From assembly GCA_958298945.1 (NCBI GenBank), contig OY282609.1:63398220-63462219 (forward strand): a stretch of 64,000 nt of DNA. The letters are read 5' to 3'. This DNA is from Atherix ibis. Lineage: Eukaryota > Arthropoda > Insecta > Diptera > Athericidae. The first letter of the stretch is position 1, and each line of letters opens with the position of its first letter. The position numbers and the translations under genes are program-made. Shown here piece after piece: positions 22,415 to 33,669 of the stretch. The notes beneath the pieces were generated by a model that was not told the DNA's origin, made no database searches, and saw nothing but the letters and a program-made list of their open reading frames with translations.

Positions 22415-22569
22415 TTTGGAATGGAGATACCATTATGCGGATCGTGCAATTTTGCTACCGACAACGAAGCAGTCATTAAAAATTGCACGCGATAAGTTGG
22501 CAGGCTAACATAAATACTACCGAAGCGATCATCAACATCGGTCAATACGCCGAACACGTCACTTAAACG

Positions 22570-23934
22570 TTCAAATAAATAAATCGTTATTGTAGCCTTA
22601 CGGGCGTGGCCGGTTTGGTTGGCATGCTGGTCCGAGTATATCGCAAAGAATGGGAACTTCGATCCAGAGCGGTGAAAGTCCTGTATAAGAGTGTATTTTT
22701 TCGGTGTGCTATGTATGCATCGTGTGTGTGGGCTGACGCCACCAGTATGCGAGGGTGGGCATAAACTCAGTGCAACGTATGGTATTGTATGCATGTTTGA
22801 ATGTGTCTAGGACCGTGTCGACCGAGGCGATGCAGGTTCTTATGGGAGAAATTGCGTGGAACCTGGAGGTGCTGCGTGGAAGCATCCAATACCGTCTACG
22901 GCGGGGCATCCCGCTTGCTGGTTGTCCGGTTACGAATGAAGAGGTTCAGGATCTTAATCCACGCCAGCGGCGTTTACTGGTCCTGAACAGAATGCATGAA
23001 ATATGGCAGCGACGATTGGATGAGAGTGTGAATGGCAGATGGACGCACATGTTCATTTCGGATGAGTGCTTCGCGTCTGCGTATGAGTTTGATTTTGGTC
23101 TGTCCCTTGGGTATTTGCTCACGGGGCACGGCAGCATGAATGGGTTCCTGTACAGGCATGGTCTGGTCGCGAAGGCTAGATGCCCTTGTGGGGCGGAGGA
23201 GGAGAGTGTCAAGCACCTTCCTGTGGAGTGTGGCCTGTACGGGGACTTGCGTGACTTGGAGGCGTATGGAATCGTGGTGAATGAGGATGGTGAGGATGTG
23301 AGTGGTGTGTTGGGTGTAAGAGAGAGATGCGAGTGCCTGAATATATTTGCCGTGGCACTGTTTGAGAGGAGAAAGAGAATGGTGCGTGAATGACACGCAT
23401 GGTGGCTACAACCGGTTGAAGGACCCAGGTCGATTCCGGTTGTACTTTCGGGTCTTGGAGAACCCGCGTACCTGAGCTGGAATAGCGGTGCCTAGGAATT
23501 TACAAGATTCCTGACCGTAGCTCAATGAGCGGAGTACAAATCAAAGTACTCTTAAAACAAAAATTGGTACCACGTGAATCGGGGGCACCACAGTGGAATA
23601 CACTGTGCCCGAATGAGATGAGGCGCCATTTTGCAGCAACCTAGTGGCGGTGGTAATGCCCATATCGCGGGTATGGTCTCCGGACCACGGGTGGAAGGTA
23701 ACTGGCAAATTCCATCTTGCAATTATCTCGGGCACTGTCACTGCTAATGACAGTAGAGGTTTAGATAGTCCTCGCCACCAGCAGGTGGAGTAGTCAGCTT
23801 GTAACTGATTACTAACTGCTAACTGCCAGTAATGGTGGTGCGTTGATTGAGAGTATCTCAATCCCTATAGTCGTAGGCGACTCGTGGTCTTGAGGTTTGG
23901 ACAACCAAGTCACGTTAAATTAACAATTTATAAC
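22570..23934 (+). mobile_element. R1-clade non-LTR retrotransposon, 3' end, unit 1
   Basis: 5'-truncated: only the C-terminal part of the reverse-transcriptase ORF and the 3' untranslated region are present. The coding part is followed from 23394 by a GC-rich 3' UTR with small hairpins, for example CACAGTG/CACTGTG near 23589 and ACTGTCA/TGACAGT near 23736. A second unit follows head-to-tail. The body is much more GC-rich than its surroundings. Confidence 0.75.
22605..23393 (+). pseudogene. R1-like ORF2, C-terminal fragment (unit 1)
   Basis: The first part reads GVAGLVGMLVRVYRKEWELR and SRAVKVLYKS. A 7-nt loss relative to unit 2, near 22738, shifts the frame. The second part (22755-23393) then runs 212 codons: GINSVQRMVLYACLNVSRTVSTEAMQVL, RWTHMFIS, and LLTGHGSMNGFLYRHG. 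It ends with a C-x-C-x7-H-x4-C finger (CPCGAEEESVKHLPVEC) typical of the C terminus of R1-type elements. The catalytic reverse-transcriptase core is absent. Confidence 0.75.
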
Positions 23935-24700
23935 TGTAGCCTTACGGGCGTGGCCAGCTTGGTTGGCATTCTGGTCCGAGTATTTCGCAAAGAATGGGGG
24001 CTTCGATCCAGAGCGGTGAAAGTCCTGTATAAAAGCGTGGTTGTTACGTGTGCAATGTATGCATCGTGTGCATGGGCTGACATTATGCGCCACCAGTATG
24101 CAAGGGTGGGCATAAATTCAGTCCAGCGTCTGATTTTGTATGCAAGTTTGAATGTATGCGATGCAGGTTCTTATGGGAGAAATTGCATGGGACCTGGAGG
24201 TGCTGCGTGGAAGCATCCACTACCGTCTACGGCGGGGCATCCCGCTTGCTGGTTATCCGGTTACGAATGAAGAGGTTCAGGATCTTAATCCACGCCAGCG
24301 GCGTGTACTGGTCCTGAACAGAATGTATGAAATTTGGCAACGTCGATGGGATGAGAGTGTGAATGGCAGATGGACGCACATGTTCATTTCGGATGTGTGC
24401 TTTACATCTGCTTATGGGTTTAAATTTGGTCTGCACCTTCGGTATTTACTCACGGGATACGGCAGTATGAATGGGTTCCTGTACAGGCGTGGTTTAGTTG
24501 CAGAGGCTAGGAGAGTGCCAAGCACCTTCTCACTGAGTGGGGCCTGTACGGGGGTTTGCGTTACTTAGGTGCATGTGGAATTGTGGTGAATGATGAAGAT
24601 GTGGATGTGAGTGTCGTGTTGGGTGTGAGAGAGAGGTATGAATGCCTTAATAGATTTGCCGTGGCACTGTTTGAGAGGAGAGCGAGAATGAGTGTATGAA
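23935..24700 (+). pseudogene. R1-like ORF2, C-terminal fragment (unit 2)
   Basis: Reads CSLTGVASLVGILVRVFRKEWGLRSRAVKVLYKSVVVTC, then YARVGINSVQRLILYASLNV. The RTVSTE segment is deleted near 24150 with a frame change. The next part (24152-24568) matches unit 1 through RWTHMFIS and YGSMNGFLYRRG. The zinc-finger part is destroyed by a deletion (AEARRVPSTFS). The tail corresponds to the unit 1 end near 24700. Confidence 0.72.
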
Positions 24701-25106
24701 TGACACGCAGGGTGGCTACAACCGGGTGAAAGCCCTAGGTCGATTCCGGTTGTACTTTCGGGTCTTGACAAACCTGCGTACCTGAGCTGGCTTAGCGGTG
24801 CCTAGGGATTTACAAGACCGTAGCTCAATGAGCGGAGTACAAACCAAAGTACTCTTAAAACAAAAATTGGTACAACGGGAGTCGGGGTGCTCATGGTGTT
24901 GGAACACACTGTGCCCGACATTGGTGAGGCGCTTAGGCAGCAACGTAGTGGTTATGGTTGAAACCCATATCGCGGGAACGGTCTTCGGATCGCAGGTGGG
25001 AGATAACTAGCAATTACTTGCAATTATCTTGGGGACTGTCACAGCTTATGGCAGTAGAGGTTTAGGTAGTCGTTGCCACCAGCAGGTGGAGTAGTCAGCT
25101 TGTAAA
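23935..25106 (+). mobile_element. R1-clade retrotransposon 3' end, unit 2
   Basis: Directly follows unit 1 in the same orientation and begins at the same point (GTAGCCTTACGGGCGTGGCC). The coding and 3' UTR sequences parallel unit 1 closely. It ends in the CCACCAGCAGGTGGAGTAGT block near 25077-25096, after which unrelated gag-like sequence starts. Confidence 0.75.
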
Positions 25107-25135
25107 ACCAACACCAATACATAGCACCTTCAAGC

Positions 25136-25940
25136 GTTTCCTCAATACTGGCAAGTATGGAGATCGAGCCGGAGAAAAATACCACACCAAATGACATTGT
25201 AAGGCCACTGCCAATTTTTTTCAAAAACATTGTCAATTTTGCTGATAATGGCCGGGTTATTGCCAGACGAATTGGAACTGATGCATTGATTTATAAGGCT
25301 CAAATTAAAGACCTTGCAATTCAAGTAAATAGTGGGACGGCCTACAGAAGTATTGTTTGATACTTGGACGAAATAAAGGCAGATTCCCACACTTATCAGG
25401 CCAAAGAGGGAAACCCGTTTAAAGGGTTTGGCCGAAATCTATATTGAATACCACTTCCGTAGAGGGTATTCGAAATGAATTGGAGATGCTGGGTCACGAA
25501 GTAACTAGCATATCTAATGTTAAACAGAGGGTAGGATCTCTCACTCTCTTCTTCATTTCTTTGTAGGTTCAAATACCCGAGACAGTCCAGCAAGATGCAT
25601 ACTTTGTTCTGAGCTCCACATATAAAACTTTTCAATAAAAACTACGTCCAAATATACAATACAAATAACAAATGCGGGCCTAACTTCCTTGCCAGTCTGG
25701 ACTAACCACTGCACAACAAATGCAGAACCAACAACAACAACAACAACAAAACCATCCACATAAACTCCTGCATCAACAACGCCACCAACATCAGGAACAG
25801 CAACAACAGCAGAAAAATAGCAATAATGTTTTTTGTCACCCTCCATTACTCTCATCCAAAGACAACAACACTTCTTTCCACGCTAACTAATAAAATAATT
25901 CAAGAAATTACTCTTCTTCTCCCTCCTTTATTGTCTGCTT
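25136..25940 (+). pseudogene. jockey-like gag (ORF1) fragment
   Basis: From 25157 the frame reads MEIEPEKNTTPNDIVRPLPIF, then FKNIVNFADNG and VNSGTAYRSIV; after a stop it continues YLDEIKADSHTYQAKE. This resembles the segment preceding and within the PRE_C2HC domain of jockey-type gag proteins (RPPPI, TYxxKE). Later parts are out of frame and include a polar, Gln/Thr/Asn-rich stretch with a CAA repeat. It ends near TNKIIQEITLLLPPLL. No reverse transcriptase follows. Confidence 0.5.
25730..25749. repeat. CAA microsatellite
   Basis: Perfect CAA triplets within the gag-like fragment, which would encode a Gln, Asn or Thr run depending on frame. Confidence 0.8.
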
Positions 25941-26102
25941 TAACAACCGCCATTTTCCCATTCATAGGCCTATATGAATAAATAAATGCTTCCATCAGCT
26001 GATAAATCCCTGTCCATCCTTCTCTGGAATGGCTAACGGACAGACTTCACACCGACAAAAAATAGTGCCAAAATTAAGAAAAGTCTGATCGAAAAAAGAT
26101 CA

Positions 26103-26250
26103 ATGTCTGAAAGGTTATTGTTTTTTATTCATAAACGGTAAAGTCTCTGCAACGTATTACAATAAACAAAGAAGGAATTTTTTTTACAAAGTGTGTGTTT
26201 CATTCAAAATTTTAAAAATTTCTAATTGGTAGATCCTGTAGAATTCGTTT
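26103..26250 (+). mobile_element. 3' end of a Tc1/mariner-type relic
   Basis: 26118-26240 resembles 37985-38110 (shared TTTTATTCATAAA, GGTAAAGTCT and following spaced matches). At 37.9 kb the corresponding DNA encodes the C-terminal end of a DDE transposase, so this is probably the same family, here keeping only the last codons and the 3' UTR. Confidence 0.4.
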
Positions 26251-26805
26251 GATTACTAGGAGCAAACCTACTCGATGTCACCATAGTAGAGAACTTTTTT
26301 ATCCTTTTTGGGATTCGTTTTTCTTTTATTTGAAACAAAAGTATATAATAAATTCTTACTACAATATAAAAAAATGAACTAAATAAATATTTACCATATT
26401 TTATATAATAAATACAATAAAATAATGAAAATTAATTTATTTAGATTCTCATTCAGATTTTGAGAGTATAATTTGTTTTGTTATAATCATGAATTAAATG
26501 AATTTTCTTCATTGAACATTAGTCGACTCAATACAGAGTAATTTCTTTTTAATCTGATAAAAATAACCCTCCCTTCCCCATTTTAAAATTTTTCTAATTA
26601 TAACAAATGCGTATTTATGGGTGAAATTTTGCAAACGAAATAAACACCAATTAATGAGAATTATTTTTTTGAACGTTACACAGAAAATGGTGGATACTCT
26701 AAAGTTTTTTTGCAGTTAGTCTTGCTTTCAACCTTCGATATGGTAAACGCTGTTGAATAATTCTCCTTAAGCATATATAGTTCTAAGGATTACTTTAAAA
26801 ACATA
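26251..26805. other. intergenic, nothing recognised
   Basis: AT-rich spacer without supported features. Confidence 0.5.
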
Positions 26806-26807
26806 TA

Positions 26808-28052
26808 CCAGGTGTTTAAGCTTAAATCCGCTGTTTGGTCATAGATGACGTGAGTGAGCGTATTAAGCTACCATGGGAACGTCATACTTTTATTTTATGA
26901 GTTTGGGATCTGTCAGCATTAATCAGTGCACATTGTTAGCAATTTCGTACAACAACATATGTTACATTTTTCCTTTGGTAATCATGTCTAGTTTTGTGCG
27001 GCAAGCTCTGCTTTTCTGCTTAAATTTGAAGAAATCGGCTACCAAATCGCATCGAATGCTTATGGAGGCCTATGGTGCTTTATCGGAAACAACGTTCTGA
27101 GATTGTTTTCGTCGGTTCAAAGACGGTAATTTTGACTTGTGAAACAATAAGCGTGAAAATCGGCATAGGAAGGTTGAGGACCATCAATTACAGGTTTTTT
27201 TTTTGGACGAAGACGATACCCAATCGCAAAAAATGCTCGCGGAGCAATTGTGTGTTACTCAACCAGCCATTTTCATGCGTCTGCGTGCCATGGGGAAGAT
27301 TGAAAAGATTAGAAAATGGGTGTCGCATGAATTGAATGATAGGCAGATGGAGCGACGCCAAAACACATGCGAAATCTTGCTCGCCAAGCAAAAAAGAAAG
27401 TCGTTCCTGCATCGGATTATGACAAGCGATAAAAAGTGGATATATTTCGAGAATCCTAAACGCAAGAAATCGTGGGTTGATCCCGGCCAACCATCAACAT
27501 CATCCTCAAGACCAAAACGATTCGGACGGAAGACGATGCTGTGCGTTTGGTGGGATCAGCAGAGTATCGTATACTATGAGATGTTGAAACCTGGTGAAAC
27601 TATCAATGCTCACCGCTACCACCAATAACTGATCAAATTGCATCGTGCTCTGCGCGAAAAAAGGACGGATTATCAACAAAGACATGACAAGCTGATTTTC
27701 CTCCACGACAACGCACCATCGCACACGTCAAAAATGGTCCGACACTAATTGAACACACTCAACTTGGAGGTGCTACCCCACCCCGCTTATTCATCAGGCC
27801 TGGCCCCTACCAACTACCACCTGTTTTCGTCGATGGGCCACGCGCTCGCTGAGCAGCAGTTCGATCCTTACGAAGACGTCCGAAAATGGCTTGATAAGTG
27901 GTTTCTCTTGAAAGACAACGAATTTTTTGTGGCGTGGTATCTACAAATTTCGCGAGAGATGGGAAAAATGTGTAGCTAGCGAGGGCAAGTACTTTGAATA
28001 TGAAAAAAAAACATGTGTTTTAGTTGACTAAAAAACAGCGGATTTAAGCTGG
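26808..28052 (+). mobile_element. mauritiana-type mariner, copy C
   Basis: The left end CCAGGTGTTTAAGCTTAAAT is next to TA (26806-26807). The right end has lost about nine internal bases: GCGGATTTAAGCT is followed directly by GG and TA (28053-28054). The length is 1245 bp. The damaged right repeat should impair mobilisation. Confidence 0.9.
26984..28000 (+). pseudogene. broken Mos1-like transposase (copy C)
   Basis: Starts MSSFVRQALLFCLNLKKSATKSHRMLMEAYG. Frame changes occur near 27075 and 27195. The middle (27203-27628) is a long open stretch: DEDDTQSQKMLAEQLCVTQPAIFMRLRAMGKIEK, then MERRQNTCEILL, TSDKKW (for GDEKW, so the first catalytic Asp remains but the Glu next to it is changed) and LCVWWDQQSIVYYEML. 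A Gln codon has become TAA at 27626-27628. HDNAPSHTSK follows near 27708, then another stop (TAA at 27747-27749) and the PHPAYSSGLAPTNYHLF segment, in which the SPD and catalytic third Asp (SD) are both changed. It is non-functional. Confidence 0.88.
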
Positions 28053-28054
28053 TA

Positions 28055-28862
28055 AAATATTTCTTTTTGTAATTATGCTTTATAGAAGGTCGACATAAAC
28101 CAAAATTAATTAATAAATTGACACTAACCTTTAGAGGTTTAAATGGATATTCATGAGAAAAATATACGTCTAAGAAAAATACACCACACGTAAATGTTGC
28201 CTATCCATTACTACAATTAAATGGTCGATCAAGTATATGCAATAACATATACTTGATTTTAAAAAGAAGTTCTTTTTTTTAAATGATTTATTGATAAAAA
28301 TATTGAAGCAATTTGAAAAAAGAAAATGATGCATAATTTTTTTTTGAATATTATAGAAAAAAAAACCAAATAAACATAGCTATAGACCAGACAGAAACAT
28401 ATAATTTTACATGATTCTCTGTAGACTACATTTTCTAAATGGAGGAATTCGCGTGGAAAATGAAATTATAAATGAAAACGTGTGCACGCCTGACTTATCC
28501 TTGAAAAGCGTCAGTCAACTGGCATAATTAGAATATAACACCCGGTGTGCGGTATAATCCTGTTCCGTTTACTGCAGCAATTCCTTCTATTCGCTAACAG
28601 TGTTCTCCCTTTTGTGTTCAATAAAAATAAACCTCAGTGAATGAGGTGTGCAGAGTCGCTCCATTAACAACGACTACCGAGTATCCGTATCCGTATCTAT
28701 CGACCGAATAAATTCCATCGCGTTTCATATTGCTGCACAATTTGGTTTTGTGTCTGAGTATCTGGGGCTTATCCAATTAAAAAATATTATAAAAATGTAA
28801 ATAGCATCGTTTGCTACGTTTTGCTGTTTATGATAAAGTCCACAAAAATGATAATAATATTC

Positions 28863-28899
<37 letters not shown>

Positions 28900-29690
28900 T
28901 AAAAATCAAATGACCTAATAAGAAAAAATATTCTACTATACTAACCTTAGCTCTTTCTTATAAATTTACTAATATTTGCTGCAGGTGTCACCCTACTATA
29001 TATGGTATACGCTGGTCTGGTGGATTGCAATCTTAAGAACGTAGAACTAATAAAGTTGAATTTATTTGACACCCACAACAAAGTTTTCCTATTGATATAT
29101 GGTATATGATGGTGCATGTGAGAATATATGGTATGCACGACAAGAGCATGATTTTCATTGCTTCAACTGCAGCGACCATGAGTAATCGTGAATGAGCTAA
29201 AATTTCCCCCAGGATATTAAGCTCGATGCAGGATATCAAAGCGGGCAACCTGTCAAGGTAGAAAAATAGTCAATTAGTCAAGGTATGGGATCATTCAACA
29301 GGCAAAAGTATTTTATAGTCCACAAAAAGGGGTTACTACGAGTACATAAAAACTGAGTTGGAAAATTTACAACTTTTGTACATTATTTTAATTCAAACTT
29401 TACTCGTACATATAAGATATACGAGTATGCAAAAATATAAAACATAAACAAATGAAAAAAGAACGTTTTCTATGAATTTAACACATACGTGTATTCGTCA
29501 GGTGTCGTATTTTTTTCACCATTCCAATGTTATTTTTATATGATTTTTTTTCGTCATAAGATTGTCTAAACATTTTACTTCTTAAGCGTAAATAAATATT
29601 TTATTTTTTTTTCGAATTAATATTATATCGAAAATAACCAATTATATTCAATTATAATATCGGTGTTATTCTATAAAATGTATTTTTTAT
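28055..29690. other. intergenic with an AAT microsatellite
   Basis: 28440-28780 is somewhat less AT-rich and includes AATAAA near 28620, but no gene or LTR pair could be shown. The minus-strand frame 29033-29248 (MPALISCIELNILGEILAHS and on) looks mildly protein-like but has no known match. Nothing else is supported. Confidence 0.4.
28863..28896. repeat. AAT microsatellite
   Basis: About eleven uninterrupted ATA/AAT triplets. Confidence 0.9.
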
Positions 29691-29695
29691 TTGGA

Positions 29696-29760
29696 GCAAC
29701 TTTTCGAACAAATTTGATTCAGAGCCTCAGCGCTGAATCAAATTTTGTTCGAAAAGTTGC
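29696..29760. repeat. 27/28-bp inverted repeat (hairpin)
   Basis: The arms 29696-29722 and 29733-29760 pair with one unpaired base, around a 10-nt loop. The arm begins GCAACTTTTCGAACAAA. It lies about 155 bp outside mariner copy D. Confidence 0.93.
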
Positions 29761-29914
29761 TTCGCCAGAATCACAATTTTTATAGAAAGTTTATACAATT
29801 TTAATGCATTGTTTGTTAATGAATACAAAGCTTGATCTAAACAAATGTTACCTTGTATTATACGTACAAATTTGTTATACTCTGTAATATCAATTAACAC
29901 ACATCTAGGATATA

Positions 29915-30999
29915 TCAGGTGTATAAGCTTAAATCCGCTGTTTTTTTTTTTTTTTAAATTCCTTCTCTTTCGAGGCAAACCACTTATCAAGCCATTTTCG
30001 GACGTCTTCGAAAACAGGTGGTAGTCGGAAGGGGCCAGGTCTGGTGAATGAGCGGGGTGGGGTAGCACCTCCCGGTTGAGTTTCTCTAAGTAGTTTCGGA
30101 CCATTTTTGACGTGTGCGATGGTACGTTGTCTTGGAGGAAAATCAGCTTGTCATGTCTTTGTTGATAATCCGTCCTTTTTTCACACAGAGCACGGTGCAA
30201 TTTGATCAGTTGTTGGTGGTAGCGGTAGGCGTTGACAGTTTCACCAGATTTCAATCGTGTTCCGTCCGAAGCGATTTGGTCTTGGTGAAGATGTTGATGG
30301 ATGGCCGGGATCAACCCACGATTTCTTGAGTTTAGGATTCTCGAAATATGTCCACTTTTCATCGCCTGTTACAATCCGATGCAGGAACGACTTGGTGTTG
30401 TGTCTTGCGAGCAAGATTTCGCATGTGTTTTAGCGTCGCTCCATCTGCCTATCGTTCAATTCATGCGGCACCCATTATTCGATCTTTTCAATCTTCCACA
30501 TGGCACGCAGACGTATGGAAATGGCTGGTTGAGTAACATTCAATTGCTCCAGGAGCATTTTTTGCAATTGGCTATTGTCTTCGTCCAAAAGAGCCAGCAA
30601 TTGATGGTCCTAAACCTTCCTCAGCCGATTTTCACGCTTCTTGCTCCACAAGTCAAAATTGCCATCTTTGAACCCGACAAAACCAATCTCGGCACGTTGT
30701 TTCCGATAAAGCACTGTCCCCATAGGCCTCCATAAGCATTCGATGCGATTCGGTAGCCGATTTCTTCAAATTGAAGCAGAAAAGCAAAGCTTCCCGCATA
30801 TGCTCTTTTTCTGGCACAAAACTAGACATGATTACCAAAGGAAAAATGTATGTTGTTGTACGAAATTGCTGACAATATACACTGATTAATGTTGACAGAT
30901 GTCAAACTCATAAAAAAAAGTATGGTGTGTCCATGGTAACTTAATACGCTCACTCACACCATCTATGACCAAACAGCGTATTTAAGCTTATACGCCTGG
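29915..30999 (-). mobile_element. mauritiana-type mariner, copy D
   Basis: Ends are TCAGGTGTATAAGCTTAAAT (left) and the complement of CCAGGCGTATAAGC (right). TA lies at 29913-29914 and 31000-31001. At 1085 bp it has lost the 3' coding end, replaced by a T-run directly after the left repeat (29940 onward). Confidence 0.9.
29955..30829 (-). pseudogene. truncated Mos1-like transposase (copy D)
   Basis: Starts MSSFVPEKEHMREALLFCFNLKKSATES at 30829, the best-preserved N terminus of the six copies. A frame change occurs near 30700. The core has LKSGETVNAYRYHQQLIKLHRAL, FLQDNVPSHTSK (second Asp) and HPAHSPDLAPSDYHLFS (third Asp). The LCVWWDQQGIVYYE block and the C-terminal WRGIHKLPERWEKC part are deleted. 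It is non-functional. Confidence 0.88.
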
Positions 31000-31001
31000 T
31001 A

Positions 31002-33667
31002 TAAAATTAATTTTTTATACGGAGTTTAAAATTGTAGTCAAATAAAAAAAAATAAAAAAAAATAATAGTTCTATCGGTATAGTTCTATAAAATTATTTAA
31101 TAATTAATTGAATTACATACATTCTTACTATGATTTTACACCTCATTCATTTGTATTGTAGATTATATCAATTTTGTAGCTATTAATTTTATAATTGAAT
31201 AAGTACATGAAAAGTATACAAATATAACAGTTTTTTTTACAAATCTTATAAATGAAAATTCGTTTTAGCAATTCTCGATTATTTTCTCTTTTAAAAATAT
31301 GTATTATCTTTTATTATTTCACATATTATATATAAAAATTGTCATTTCATCTTATTGCATCAACATTTTCCTGTGAGATTTCATATAATTGAAAAGAAAT
31401 AATAGCAATAATAAAAGGATGATATAGGCAAAAAAAAACAAATGAAAATGGATTATAGTTATGTTGACACATAAACAGTAATAAAATTTTTATAGATGTC
31501 AACTCATGTGTAAGGATGCTATTCCATGAGACAGAAGAGATAGAAAATATAACACACGAGAAGAATAACATTTTTATATTTCAGTATATATTGTACATAT
31601 GTGTATGTATACAGTTGCATACAATGTTATAAGTGGATGGATTTGAGGTAAGATACCATATTCTATATCTTTAACTATATGAATATATGTATATGTATAT
31701 TGTATGATTTCTTCAGTGTCCTAACTGTATACCTTTGGAAATATATCCGTGTCATTTTTGCTAAGAAAAGGAAATGAAGAAAAACGAAGCGAAGCGAAGC
31801 CAAACTACGCCAAAGCCAAGCCGTACTATACCAAACAGGACAAGAAGTTGGCTGACAGTATGAGTATGAAATGACTTCCGGAAAAGTTCCAAATGCTAAG
31901 AGATAAATCTCATGTTTTATGATCTGGAACGACACAAATCTTGAGGAAGCTCTTGAGATTCAACAAAATTTATATCACCTCAAATATCGTGCTTTCAGGT
32001 TTTGTCTTTTAATGTTTAATCTTTTAGTCATGGCAAAAGAAGTCATGATGTTACAATGGCGATGAATGGTATAGCGGAAGATCTAAACACCTCAAACTGG
32101 GGCTGAATACCAAGGCAAACTATGCCAAGTCTTGGATAACTTTATGTCCACCTGTGCAGTCATGTATTCAATAGCATAGGCATAGTGATTAAAAAAAAAC
32201 AATTTGCAAAACTTTATGAAATGACTAAAATACGAGAATGTACATAGTATATTTTTAATGAAATATTTGCTTAAATCTAATGCCAAAAAAAAAAAAAATT
32301 TATTTAGATTATATGCACCAATAATTTCCATTTAAATCTTACTTACTATGAAATTATCTTTAAAAAAATATTATTAAGGTTACGTTCGAAAGTAAAGGAA
32401 TGCTTCCTCTTAATGAAATCCAACTATGAACATACACATATTAAAAGAAAAGGTATACATTCAGAAAGAATCCAATTAGCAGGAATTAATTTTAACAAAT
32501 ATTAACGAAGTTGGATGCTACAGACGCTATTATTTATCCACTTACATTATTGGCCACTTTTAGTTAAGTTATTTAAAAAATCAAAAAGTTAATATTGACA
32601 GATACTTATGCACTGGTTATAAAGCTTGTTCAAATAAGCACATAACATATACTATAGGTAGAGTACGTTAACATTTCGGTAAATTCGGGTTATCAAGTTT
32701 GATGCCAAAATACGTGTTCAAAAAGTGGAAATATTCAACATCTTTGGGAAAAAAAAATTGTTTTTTATTTTTGCCAAATTATCCTATAATATTGACGAAA
32801 AAGGTAAAACATAAAAAAAAGTCCAAAATAAATAATAATAGTAATAATAATAATAATGGAAAGATGTAGTTGAACAAATAAGAAGGAAGAAAAAGGATAA
32901 AATATATTGTAGAAAAATATCTGGAACCGATTTCTGTTCTTTTATAACTTTGCCAGTTTAACATCTGATGAAGGCCAGGTTTTCAACAAGAGCAGAACAA
33001 ACTTGGTATCTTCTTTGGGAAGAGTTTAAGACGTGACCAATAAGCCACAAATTAGTGAACATCTGGTATCTTGGTATCTGTTTTAGTCTTTGCACAGTGA
33101 CATTCAAGCGAGCATATAGTATTACTACTTTTAGTTATTGTACGATTTTTCATTTGAAATGTGCGCTGCCTGAAGTTGGTAGATACGAGTATAACGTCAA
33201 CTGGCTTGAACTCGAAAAATTCAATCGTCCAATAGGATAAAATAGGTGCAATGAGTTGTTGGAAAGCTCTACATTAATATTATTCTTGGTCAAACTAGGT
33301 TGTTTGAACTTTAATTAAACATGTATTAGATTACCATCTTGACGAAGAAATTCTTGAAAATGAATTCTATGATAGAATTGCTGCTACTGATGATTATGAT
33401 GGTGGAAAAGAAAAAATAATATGTTGAAATCAATAAAAAGTTAAATGAGTTTGCGAAAACCCTATTATTTATATCCAATGTTATTAAATATTATCCATAT
33501 ATGTTTTTACTAAAAATATTTCTTACAGTAATTAAAAATCTTTTTTTTTTGTTTAATCCCAACTGTAGCATAAAGAATAATCCAAACGGGAGGTTGAGTT
33601 CAAAAATATCGCTGAATCTTTTTGAAAGGACATTTGATCAAACTTTTTTTATAAAAATTGTAATTTA
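31002..33667. other. intergenic with simple repeats
   Basis: AT-rich. It contains a short GAAGC-type repeat near 31786-31800 and an AAT-rich run at 32827-32857. Open frames here are short and have no recognisable domains. Confidence 0.5.
32827..32857. repeat. imperfect AAT microsatellite
   Basis: AAT triplets with one GTA interruption. Confidence 0.8.
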
Positions 33668-33669
33668 TA

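Noticed and set aside
22974..23396. 140-codon minus-strand ORF
   Set aside because: Antisense shadow of the R1-like coding frame, which has clear family motifs on the plus strand.
28440..28780. Possible solo LTR
   Set aside because: Contains an AATAAA and moderate GC, but no TG...CA boundaries, target duplication or second copy in the window.
30301..30735. 144-codon plus-strand ORF
   Set aside because: Antisense of mariner copy D; the same shadow frame recurs in the other mauritiana-type copies.
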